Shown: positions 1-5,738 of the stretch, in pieces | Position numbering within the stretch: position 1 is the first letter of the stretch | How the letters are laid out: each line of letters starts with the position of its first letter | From: an uncultured bacterium | GTDB lineage: Bacteria > Cloacimonadota > Cloacimonadia > Cloacimonadales > Cloacimonadaceae | Length of the DNA stretch: 8,171 nucleotides | Assembly: GCA_937924555.1 (NCBI GenBank) | Contig: CALDSN010000145.1 | Span: 1 to 8,171 of the forward strand | Reading direction: 5' to 3' | Translations under genes and position numbers: made by a program | The notes under the pieces: generated by a model | What the model was told of the DNA's origin: nothing | Seen by the model: the letters and a program-made list of their open reading frames with translations, nothing else | Database searches by the model: none

Positions 1-30
1 GTGCACGTCGGCGTTTTTGCGGCAGTAACC

Positions 31-54
31 TGTCAACTATATCAGGACTTGACA
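31..54. repeat. TGTCAA-N12-TTGACA inverted repeat
   Basis: TGTCAA at 31-36 and TTGACA at 49-54 are exact inverted copies with a 12-bp spacer, giving an 18-bp centre-to-centre distance. TTGACA recurs at 146-151. A dimeric regulator could bind here. The sequence also matches a -35 box, but no acceptable -10 box follows at normal spacing on either strand. Six-base arms can arise by chance, so support is weak. Confidence 0.3.
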
Positions 55-135
55 AGTGGTGTAAGGTGTTAAAGGGTTTAAGGTTAGGGTGGAAATGAAG
101 GTTTGGAAAAAAGTGCAGGTTTTGCGGGATGTTAC

Positions 136-177
136 GTCAAGAGGTTTGACAAATATGACAAGAGGTTTGGAAAATGT
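136..177. repeat. Two 21-bp-spaced direct repeats (CAAGAGGTTTG core)
   Basis: The 11-bp core CAAGAGGTTTG occurs at 138-148 and again at 159-169, exactly 21 bp apart. The flanks are partly conserved (GtCAAG and GaCAAG before; aCAAATAT and gAAAATGT after). Related shorter copies lie to the left: GACAAGTGGTGT at 51-62 and GAAGGTTTGGAAAA at 97-110. Two helical turns between cores fits a protein-binding array, such as transposase end sites or repressor operators. Which protein would bind cannot be told from the window. Confidence 0.55.
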
Positions 178-180
178 AGA

Positions 181-696
181 TCAACTTGACTTAAGTTCTT
201 TCAAACTCTCGAGGATAGCTTGAAGAAGGAACCTGCGAGGTTTGATTCCGTGCTTTTTGATCTTAGAAGCAATAGCCCATGCAAGGCTGTGGTAATTGGC
301 TTGGAGTTGTTGTTGATTTGCATTTAGCTTCGCTGATGGATTTATGCGAACAGAGAGCTTAGTTTTAGCGAGCTTTGCAGAATATAAGCTATTCTTCCCG
401 TTGTGAATCGAATTTGACAGCAGACGTTTCTTACGAGCCCACTCTTCCAAGATGCTTACGGGAGGCATTTTACCGGGTTCTCTTCCTTCATGTACATAGA
501 GAGCATAAGGTGCCACCTTATCATTCACAAACACATCAATCTGTGCCTTATCAGCATAATATTTGGTGGTGACAGCCCTACGAAGCTTCCCCCATGCGAC
601 AAGCTTCTCAGCGTCAATAATCTTGACCGCCTTTACTTCGATAGTATCGGCAAGAGTGGAGAGCAGGGAATCAAGGTGTCTTGTTATATCTGCCAT
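181..696 (-). CDS. HK97 gp10/Mu gpG-like virion morphogenesis (head-tail or tail-completion) protein
   Basis: This 171-residue basic protein carries the pattern of small phage morphogenesis proteins of the gp10/gpG group. There is a helical N-terminus, then AVTTKYYADKAQIDVFVNDKVAPYALYVHEGREPGKMPP (about 41-79), in which 'YA-x-YVHEGR' followed by a PP-containing helix start is the recognisable motif. A C-terminal helix pair with AIASKIKKHGIKPRRFLLQAI (about 141-161) matches the usual 'KI-x-x-x-GI-x-PR-x-FL' ending. Such proteins join heads to tails or complete the tail. I choose the ATG at 696 because it overlaps the upstream TGA (TGATG), which suggests coupled translation. A TTG (705) or GTG (702) in frame is possible. 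No strong ribosome binding site is present. It is the last gene I can support on the left. Confidence 0.75.
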   Translation of the reverse strand: MADITRHLDSLLSTLADTIEVKAVKIIDAEKLVAWGKLRRAVTTKYYADKAQIDVFVNDKVAPYALYVHEGREPGKMPPVSILEEWARKKRLLSNSIHNGKNSLYSAKLAKTKLSVRINPSAKLNANQQQLQANYHSLAWAIASKIKKHGIKPRRFLLQAILESLKELKSS

Positions 697-2108
697 CAGC
701 ACCAACCACGGACATTGATCAAACCTGTGGAAATATCGTAATCCACTTCCCTGGGGTGGATCAGCCTGCCATCAAAGATAAGATTGCAGTTGATGAGTTC
801 ATAGGGATTTGAGGGAGGTGTATCTGAAGCTATTTGGGGCAGCAAGGAAGGCAGTTGGACATCCGAAAGAGAGATTGTGCACTCGTGAAGGAGGTTTCTG
901 TTCTTCAGGTAGGCATTGTAATACTTGTCTGTAGCGTCCAGCATAGCCAGAAGAGCAACAGCAACAGCAGAGCTATGAGGATTTGCGGGAGGTTCAACTT
1001 CTTCATACTTGGCTTCTATGGGGTCAATGAGCGTGAATTTGGGGCGATCATCATCAATTCGATTAATGACTCTAAACTCACCGGAAAAGTTTAATAAAAC
1101 GGCGTGAGACAAGCGGAGGAATTCGGCAAGCAAGTTCTTGGCGTTATACCATCCGGGAACTGTTTCCACGGTGCTGATACTGACGTTTCCGCTGTAAAGG
1201 ACTTTGGAGCCTACTAAACGGTAACTATCGACACCCCACCAAATCTGAAAAAGGTCTGTTGGGTATTCGGGAGTTATCTGAACCGGGGATGATTCCGTGC
1301 TAACGATATCCACACTTGAGATGAGTTCTTTCTGATCCTGATGTAAGGCATAAATCCGTTTACGGTAAATGGCATAGTGATTTACCCACTCGCCGTTGTA
1401 GTTCACTTCATGACCTTGGTAAGTGAAGTAATCCTGGAAGTAAATACACAGCCTGCCATCCAACATCCTCAAGCCGAACTTGGGATTTTTGGTGGTGAAG
1501 CTGCCAGTGATCATGTCCGACATGAAGTCGTAAATCTCATAATCCACTACACTCCATGGGAGCCATGCTTCGGCGTTATATGAGAGATGAGCGTTCAGAA
1601 AAGAGAGGCAGGAAAGCGATTCGATGAGACGGATAGCCTCTGCAGGAGTATTGTTATCCCGCTCCTCTTCAGTTTGCCCGCTGAAGCAAGAGTTTATTAT
1701 GGCGGGGATTTCCTCTACGGGATTGACAGAAGCACCGACATAGTGCTCGCGATCATCAGCCAGGGTGATGAGCAAGCCAAAGTAGTCCATCAAACTTAGT
1801 TCAATACTTTTATCAGTAAGGCTATAGTACTCAATGGCATATCCTCCAGCTTGCATAACTCCGGCAAAGATGGTTTGAGTATCGTGTTCCAGGACAAAGT
1901 TCAGGGTATGGAAACCGGCTTTCACTTCGCGGGAAGGACCTTCGAGGATACGCTTCAAGTCTGTGGTGTAAAGCAGTTTCACGGTTGCCCTGCGGGATTC
2001 CTGAGACCAATACTCTACAGAGGAGAGGGACACGCCGTCAATGCTGAAATCCAGGATGCTCTCGGACATGAAGAGGATATCGGAATCGCGGTAAATACGC
2101 AAGATCAT
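696..2108 (-). CDS. Probable phage tail/baseplate structural protein (hub-like)
   Basis: This 470-residue protein has no signal peptide or membrane segment and no enzymatic motif that I can see. It is rich in beta-type alternation and aromatic residues. The N-terminal third reads like a tail-hub domain: SILDFSIDGVSLSSVEYW, then an RATVKLLYTTDL strand pair, IFAGVMQAGGYAIEYYSL and KSIELSLMDYFGLL. The C-terminus (DGRLIHPREVDYDISTGLINVRGWC, residues 446-470) has the 'yDx-tGxixv' ending seen in several tail-tip proteins. A baseplate-hub or tail-associated role is my best reading, based on fold-like pattern only. GGAG stands six bases before the ATG, within the MuF gene, and the genes overlap by 4 nt. 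The stop overlaps the following ATG by one base. An adaptor or a partner of the MuF C-terminal domain remains possible. Confidence 0.6.
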   Translation of the reverse strand: MILRIYRDSDILFMSESILDFSIDGVSLSSVEYWSQESRRATVKLLYTTDLKRILEGPSREVKAGFHTLNFVLEHDTQTIFAGVMQAGGYAIEYYSLTDKSIELSLMDYFGLLITLADDREHYVGASVNPVEEIPAIINSCFSGQTEEERDNNTPAEAIRLIESLSCLSFLNAHLSYNAEAWLPWSVVDYEIYDFMSDMITGSFTTKNPKFGLRMLDGRLCIYFQDYFTYQGHEVNYNGEWVNHYAIYRKRIYALHQDQKELISSVDIVSTESSPVQITPEYPTDLFQIWWGVDSYRLVGSKVLYSGNVSISTVETVPGWYNAKNLLAEFLRLSHAVLLNFSGEFRVINRIDDDRPKFTLIDPIEAKYEEVEPPANPHSSAVAVALLAMLDATDKYYNAYLKNRNLLHECTISLSDVQLPSLLPQIASDTPPSNPYELINCNLIFDGRLIHPREVDYDISTGLINVRGWC

Positions 2109-3415
2109 GATTGCTCCGATTCTGCCTCTACACGGGCTTTGATGCAGGCGATATATTCGTTGAACACATTATAGTTGAACCAATCAGCATATTTCTCCAG
2201 GACAACTTTATCGACGGCAAGGATGCGTTGTTTGAGGGGCTCGGAGATGGAATCCCACTCTTTGTCCATAATTATGCGGGAGAACATTTCCTGTTCATCG
2301 GTGGAATCATCATTCTCGAAATAGTCGAGGATGTATTCGTATTGTTTTACTTCGACTTCTACAACCATGTTAGAAACTCCTTTGGATATGTATTGATCTG
2401 AGAGCAACATCACCTTGCCATGCTCTTTAGGATCGAGGTTTTGCATGATTTTATCTATTGGTTTGGAATGAAAAGTTTTGAGGGTATTTTTGTCAAGACT
2501 GAAGATGGCACAATCATGATGCGCTTTGTCGTTAAGCATACGTATTTTAGGATCCCAGACATAGAGGTTCAAGGAGCGATCGCGGGAAGAGATAGCCAAG
2601 CCCATTTGTTTAAGGGGGTTTTGGAGCAGGTTTGAGACCAGGGAAAGGTATTCACTTTGATTAGACACATTAAGCTCATCCCGGTGTTTTGTAACATGAT
2701 CAAAAAGCTTATCGCGGGTGGCAAACGGTAGCTTGGAGGCTTTGGATACAAGGGAAGCCACATCCTTTTCGCGTAGGGAGATGAGGTTGTTATAGCGATC
2801 CATGGCAGCATCAAATGGTTCGGACGGTTCCAGGTAGGGTATGATGCGGGTACGGCAGTTGTAATGATAGGGTGGAAGCCAAGGTTCCATATCTGAAGTG
2901 GGGTTTTGGGCAAAGTTGTTGTTGGCAGACCAGAAGTTGGAGGAATGCACCAGAGGTTGTTGGGAATCCAGGCGATCTGCAGCGGAGTTCATTTCGAAGA
3001 TGCGTCCGTGCATCATGCGACAGATATCGGTTGTGGCATCATCGAGATAGGCAACCACTTTGACCATCTGCACATTGCGGTTGGTGTATTCGCTGAGGCG
3101 TTCCTGGGTGACAGCACGGGCAGAAACGGTGTTGGCGTAGCTTTCGGCTTGATCCGGGCGAATATCACCACGGACGGGGTATTTGTCGGTGACAAGTGAA
3201 AGGACTTGTTGATAAAGAGGGTTGGTGCCGAGGATGGGGCTGTCAGGTGCGGAATGGTTGTTTATATCTGCTTGTGCATAAAGGTGTTCAAGCTCGTTTT
3301 TAAGTTCAGGTTGAGAAAGCTTTCCGGAGAGATAACGGCGGATAAGCTCTGCCAGACGGTCTTCCCTGGAGGCAGAGGCGAGTTTGCGGTACTTAAGTAG
3401 TTTTACGAGTTGCAT
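2105..3415 (-). CDS. F: MuF head-morphogenesis protein with C-terminal toxin-like extension
   Basis: This 436-residue protein is a Phage_Mu_F family member, a minor head protein needed for capsid assembly. The diagnostic region is residues 95-195: YLDDATTDICRMMHGRIF (122-140; C132, H136, G137) and, after a linker, PWLPPYHYNCRTRIIPY (178-194; H184, N186, C187, R188). Residues 1-90 are helical and charged. Residues 230-319 look like a separate domain: KLFDHVTKHRDEL (236-248), SEYLSLVSNLLQNP (254-267), a beta-rich stretch, and LKTFHSKP (312-319). This matches the shape of BECR-fold nuclease domains in polymorphic toxins, some of which are fused to MuF. Residues 320-436 are a further charged region of unknown role. 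The ATG lies within the zinc-ribbon gene behind a weak AAGG. The stop overlaps the next start by 4 nt (ATGA). MuF identity is firm; the toxin-like call is moderate. Confidence 0.88.
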   Translation of the reverse strand: MQLVKLLKYRKLASASREDRLAELIRRYLSGKLSQPELKNELEHLYAQADINNHSAPDSPILGTNPLYQQVLSLVTDKYPVRGDIRPDQAESYANTVSARAVTQERLSEYTNRNVQMVKVVAYLDDATTDICRMMHGRIFEMNSAADRLDSQQPLVHSSNFWSANNNFAQNPTSDMEPWLPPYHYNCRTRIIPYLEPSEPFDAAMDRYNNLISLREKDVASLVSKASKLPFATRDKLFDHVTKHRDELNVSNQSEYLSLVSNLLQNPLKQMGLAISSRDRSLNLYVWDPKIRMLNDKAHHDCAIFSLDKNTLKTFHSKPIDKIMQNLDPKEHGKVMLLSDQYISKGVSNMVVEVEVKQYEYILDYFENDDSTDEQEMFSRIIMDKEWDSISEPLKQRILAVDKVVLEKYADWFNYNVFNEYIACIKARVEAESEQS

Positions 3416-3569
3416 TGTGTACCTTTTCAGTGATGGAATCCTTGATAATGCTTTCGCCCGAGAGGATCACATAGCCACACTTGGGGCAAGAACGGTTTCT
3501 GTAGGTTGTGGCAGTAAGGTGAATGGTTCTGACGACCTTGGTTTTGGCTCCGCATTTGGGACAATTCAT
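3393..3569 (-). CDS. Small Cys4 zinc-ribbon protein, Com/Ogr-like candidate regulator
   Basis: This 58-residue gene begins MNCPKCGAKTKVVRT. Four cysteines form two CPKCG knuckles (C3, C6 and C28, C31), a classic zinc ribbon. The spacing and the segment between the knuckles (VVRTIHLTATTYRNRSC) recall the P2 Ogr/Delta late activators, the N-terminal ribbon of NrdR and, more loosely, Mu Com, which binds mom mRNA. It may therefore bind nucleic acid and regulate late expression, but the exact class is not settled. The start is supported by AGAGGT upstream of the ATG. It lies directly downstream of the hairpin at 3593-3610, and its end overlaps the MuF gene by 23 nt in another frame, so the two are probably expressed together. 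No portal or terminase separates it from MuF. Confidence 0.82.
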   Translation of the reverse strand: MNCPKCGAKTKVVRTIHLTATTYRNRSCPKCGYVILSGESIIKDSITEKVHNATRKTT

Positions 3570-3592
3570 AGTAACCTCTTTTACAAGAAAGG

Positions 3593-3610
3593 AGGGGGCT
3601 TTCGCCCCCT
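3593..3610 (-). terminator. GC-rich GAAA-tetraloop hairpin at the end of the early operon
   Basis: On the transcribed (minus) strand the sequence reads A-GGGGGC-GAAA-GCCCCC-T in effect: seven perfect base pairs, six of them G-C, closed by a GNRA (GAAA) loop. Two further G-C pairs can form outside a one-base bulge (3591-3592 with 3612-3613). It begins only a few bases after the early-operon stop codon (3617-3619). The 3' side continues with a pyrimidine-rich run (TCCTTTCTTG), not a clean U tract. It could be an imperfect intrinsic terminator, or an RNA-processing or 3'-end-stabilising element. Its position between the early genes and the zinc-ribbon/MuF block suggests a transcription boundary or attenuator. 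Confidence 0.65.
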
Positions 3611-3616
3611 TCCGGG

Positions 3617-4396
3617 TTAGGAGTTAACAGCCTCAGCGAGGAGCTTCTCGTTTTGGACACGGGAGTAGATTTGGGAGGGAACCTGATCTTTGAATTCGGC
3701 AGTTAGGGCTTTATCCAGGACAGCAACCGGCATGCCTTTGGACTCCATCCAGGTGCGAATGAAGCTAAGCTCATGGTTCAGATCGGCAAGGTAGGCGGAG
3801 GCAGTTTGTTTCATGGAAGCGAGTGTCTCCTCATAGTCCTTGTTCTGTTTGGACATGGTTTCCATAGCCTGCTGCATGTTAGCAATGGCAGTATCGCGTT
3901 CTTTGATGCGGTTGTAGAGGGTGCGCCTTGCTTCACCAACCTTAACGGTATTTGCTAACTGAGCTTCCGTGAGGTTGTTGAGAGGAGTTTGGAGGGCTTC
4001 AAGACGAGAGATAAGCTCCGGGAACTGCTTTTCGGCAACGGTGATGAGAGAAGATGAGAGAGAATCGTAGGCAAAATTAACATCCTTACGGGTGTCTGCG
4101 AGCAGGTCGGGAAGGGGATTTAGAGTCTCGTCTAACCGCAAGCCCAGGTTATTGATTTTTGCTCCTATGAAGCGTTCCACATTACTAAGATTGTCTTGGA
4201 TGTGGGCTTCGCAGGTGTTTATTGAGAGGTTTAAGCTTCTTTCGGTGCCATTGTTGATGATGGTGACCGCATTCCTGATTTCGGTGCGGATGTGGTCTTT
4301 CAGCTCAAGCTCTTTAGCGAGATCTTGTTTGGATGCTCTTCGCAGGAGTAAATAGAGCACCATAAGGGCGAATATCTGAATGATACCGGTGATCAT
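3617..4396 (-). CDS. N-terminally membrane-anchored coiled-coil protein of unknown function
   Basis: This 259-residue protein is not recognised by family. Residues 2-18 form one hydrophobic helix (ITGIIQIFALMVLYLLL) with no cleavage site, followed at once by a basic patch (RRASKQ). By the positive-inside rule this predicts a short outer N-terminus with the rest in the cytoplasm. Residues 25-220 are almost entirely polar helix with heptad-like spacing (SRLEALQTPLNNLTEAQL; NMQQAMETMSKQNKDYEETL), so a long coiled coil is likely. The layout recalls RmuC-type anchored coiled coils but lacks their nuclease domain. An i-spanin is another option, but that needs the opposite topology and these are usually shorter. 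AAAGGAGG stands just before the ATG, inside the end of gam, and the genes overlap by one base. It is the last gene before the hairpin at 3593-3610. Confidence 0.8.
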   Translation of the reverse strand: MITGIIQIFALMVLYLLLRRASKQDLAKELELKDHIRTEIRNAVTIINNGTERSLNLSINTCEAHIQDNLSNVERFIGAKINNLGLRLDETLNPLPDLLADTRKDVNFAYDSLSSSLITVAEKQFPELISRLEALQTPLNNLTEAQLANTVKVGEARRTLYNRIKERDTAIANMQQAMETMSKQNKDYEETLASMKQTASAYLADLNHELSFIRTWMESKGMPVAVLDKALTAEFKDQVPSQIYSRVQNEKLLAEAVNS

Positions 4397-4935
4397 TACT
4401 CCTCCTTTGTATCTGCAGGAGCAGAGACGGTTGTGGGAAGAGGGGTGATCTCTTCGATTTTGGGGGTGATGGTGATGTTGTCCACAACCTTTTTCTCACA
4501 GGCAACCTTGGCAAGCTGGATATCATCCAAAGTCTTGAGCATATCCTTGTTGGGCTCTTCCTTCACGGAGATAAAGTCCGACATACCAAGAGCTTTGAGA
4601 GCTTTGAGGCAGATTGCTTTGGAGATAACCTTGACGGAAGATGATACCCGGAAAGAGATGGAGCCATGTGGCAGTTCCTTGGTGCGTTCTTTGGTGAACT
4701 CATCTTTGTGATCGGTTGCATAAGCTGAGATGGATGCCTGCAAAGCCTCCATTTCGGAGAGAAGCGGAGCTGCGTCAGTGTTGAACTTGGCGGTTATATC
4801 GCTGACGAGCTCCGTCATTTTGTTTTCCAGATCGCGTTTCTGACAGGTGAGTTCTCCCAGGCGTTTGAGAGAGCTGTTGACTTCATCCCAGGACTTAAGC
4901 TCCGGGGCGGTGGGTTTGGATTGTTTGTGTTTCAT
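4396..4935 (-). CDS. gam: Gam, host-nuclease inhibitor and DNA-end-binding protein
   Basis: This 179-residue protein is a Mu Gam homologue. Gam binds double-stranded DNA ends as a dimer, is related to Ku and shields linear DNA from host exonucleases such as RecBCD. The alignment with Mu Gam is clear by eye. An N-terminal helix has RLGEL, then a long helical stretch has the ITAKF-type motif (Mu: ITEKF) followed by APLLSEMEAL (Mu: APIKTDIETL). HKDEFT corresponds to NRDELT, HGSISFRV to TGDVSWRV, and LGMSDFISVKEEPNKDML to the Mu LGLQRFIRTKQEINKEAI segment. The length is close to Mu Gam (about 174). A Thr/Pro-rich tail (about 155-179) is extra. AAAGGAG precedes the ATG. The stop and the next start overlap by one base (TAATG), implying coupling to the membrane coiled-coil gene. 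Confidence 0.94.
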   Translation of the reverse strand: MKHKQSKPTAPELKSWDEVNSSLKRLGELTCQKRDLENKMTELVSDITAKFNTDAAPLLSEMEALQASISAYATDHKDEFTKERTKELPHGSISFRVSSSVKVISKAICLKALKALGMSDFISVKEEPNKDMLKTLDDIQLAKVACEKKVVDNITITPKIEEITPLPTTVSAPADTKEE

Positions 4936-4956
4936 ACTGATCTCCTTTATTTGGTT

Positions 4957-5343
4957 TTAGGTTAGTGCTTTACGGATAAGCATAAATAGCGCATTAGCAC
5001 GAGATTTACTGAGTTCACGAAGGCTGGAGCCATAACCCCATTGCTGCATGTTGTAATGCAACCAGTCGATATCCTTACCTGCTTTGGCTACATGTGCCAT
5101 GATGGCCCCGTTGAGCTTCTTTTTGGCTTTATCTGCAGCCTTAGCCGCATATGGCTTGATGGTGGCAATAGCTTGGCGCATTTGGACTTCTGAGAGTACG
5201 TTGGCATGGGTTACGGAGAATGTTTTGAGCAGATAGGCAGCAAAACGGGAGTGGTTCTGCCCCGGGACTTGTTTATCCCATTCGGCAAGTTTAACGAGGT
5301 GCCAGAGGTAGGTTTGTTGGTCTTTGAAGCGCGCTTTTGGCAT
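4957..5343 (-). CDS. GemA/gp16-like Mu early protein (probable)
   Basis: This 128-residue protein is called from the ATG at 5343 because AAAGGAG lies six bases upstream; an upstream ATG at 5445 would overlap the peptidase gene and lacks such a site. The protein is basic and largely helical. Its layout resembles the Mu gp16/GemA family (DUF1018): an N-terminal helical half (TYLWHLVKLAEWDK), a Lys/Ala-rich linker (about residues 78-92), and a C-terminal segment (DIDWLHYNMQQWGYG, then LRELSKSRANALFMLIRKAL). That segment follows the gp16 pattern of a Trp/Tyr-rich helix, a gly turn and an LS-x-A-x-x-L helix. GemA in Mu affects host gene expression and DNA topology, but its molecular role is poorly defined. 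The early-operon position supports the call; sequence similarity by eye is only moderate. Confidence 0.55.
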   Translation of the reverse strand: MPKARFKDQQTYLWHLVKLAEWDKQVPGQNHSRFAAYLLKTFSVTHANVLSEVQMRQAIATIKPYAAKAADKAKKKLNGAIMAHVAKAGKDIDWLHYNMQQWGYGSSLRELSKSRANALFMLIRKALT

Positions 5344-5354
5344 GGTGAACTCCT

Positions 5355-5738
5355 TTAGTATTTGAAGATAACGTCTTGGGGTTTTGTGGGATCGGTGTCG
5401 AAATGGACAAAGCCCTTGGCAAAGTTGATCCCAATCCTCTTGCAACCTGCCTGGATAAGCCCACAGATGATCTTGAAGAGCTGAGCTGCGGATGTGAAGC
5501 GGATATCCAAAGCTTGGCAGTAGCCTTCGGCATTCGGAGTGTGGGCACTATCCTCGACCCCGCCTACAGCTTTGTTGTGTTGCTTACAGCGACATCCACT
5601 GGTGATAAACAGGGAAAAACCACAATAATCTCGGGTTTTCTGGAACACTTCAACGGTGAGGGGATGCAGTTTTGAGAGCCCACAACCGCATTTACAGGTG
5701 ATTTCGGCAACAGTGAGATTCTTGCTTAGATTAGACAT
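5355..5738 (-). CDS. M15-family (M15_3-like) zinc peptidase, probable peptidoglycan endopeptidase
   Basis: This 127-residue single-domain protein matches the D-Ala-D-Ala carboxypeptidase/endolysin peptidase M15 pattern. The metal and active-site residues are in the expected order: H66 in DSAHTPN, D78 in QALDIR, and H112 with D114 in FVHFDTD, with GCR near residue 48 and IGIN before the last motif. The N-terminal CKCGCG cluster is also typical of M15_3 members. It probably cleaves peptide cross-links in peptidoglycan, for lysis or DNA entry. No signal peptide is visible, so export would need a holin or another route, and no holin is seen in the window. The start is supported by AAGGAG five bases upstream of the ATG. 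The gene overlaps the winged-helix gene by 8 nt. A lysis-type peptidase between B and Gam is an unusual position compared with Mu. Confidence 0.88.
   Translation of the reverse strand: MSNLSKNLTVAEITCKCGCGLSKLHPLTVEVFQKTRDYCGFSLFITSGCRCKQHNKAVGGVEDSAHTPNAEGYCQALDIRFTSAAQLFKIICGLIQAGCKRIGINFAKGFVHFDTDPTKPQDVIFKY

Noticed and set aside
1..97. Plus-strand frames open from the left edge, ending at 72 and 98, which might be the 3' end of a convergent gene.
   Set aside because: Fewer than 35 codons each, no recognisable motif, and two frames are equally open, so neither can be supported from this window.
95..223. Plus-strand 42-codon ORF starting MKVWKKV, containing an imperfect seven-residue repeat (TSRGLTN/MTRGLEN).
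   Set aside because: The protein repeat is just the 21-bp DNA repeat read in frame. The ORF runs antisense into the gp10/gpG-like gene and has only a weak purine stretch before its ATG.
2569..2913. Minus-strand 114-codon ORF within the MuF gene in another frame.
   Set aside because: Pro/Ser/Trp-rich composition typical of an off-frame translation. It lies fully inside MuF with no separate ribosome binding site noted.
3427..3660. Minus-strand 77-codon ORF over the zinc-ribbon gene and hairpin.
   Set aside because: It reads through the hairpin and overlaps the zinc-ribbon gene in the wrong frame. The 58-residue ribbon protein has both the motif and the start signal.
5344..5445. Longer form of the GemA-like protein starting at the upstream ATG (5445).
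   Set aside because: The extra 34 residues overlap the peptidase gene in another frame, and a strong AAAGGAG stands directly before the ATG at 5343.
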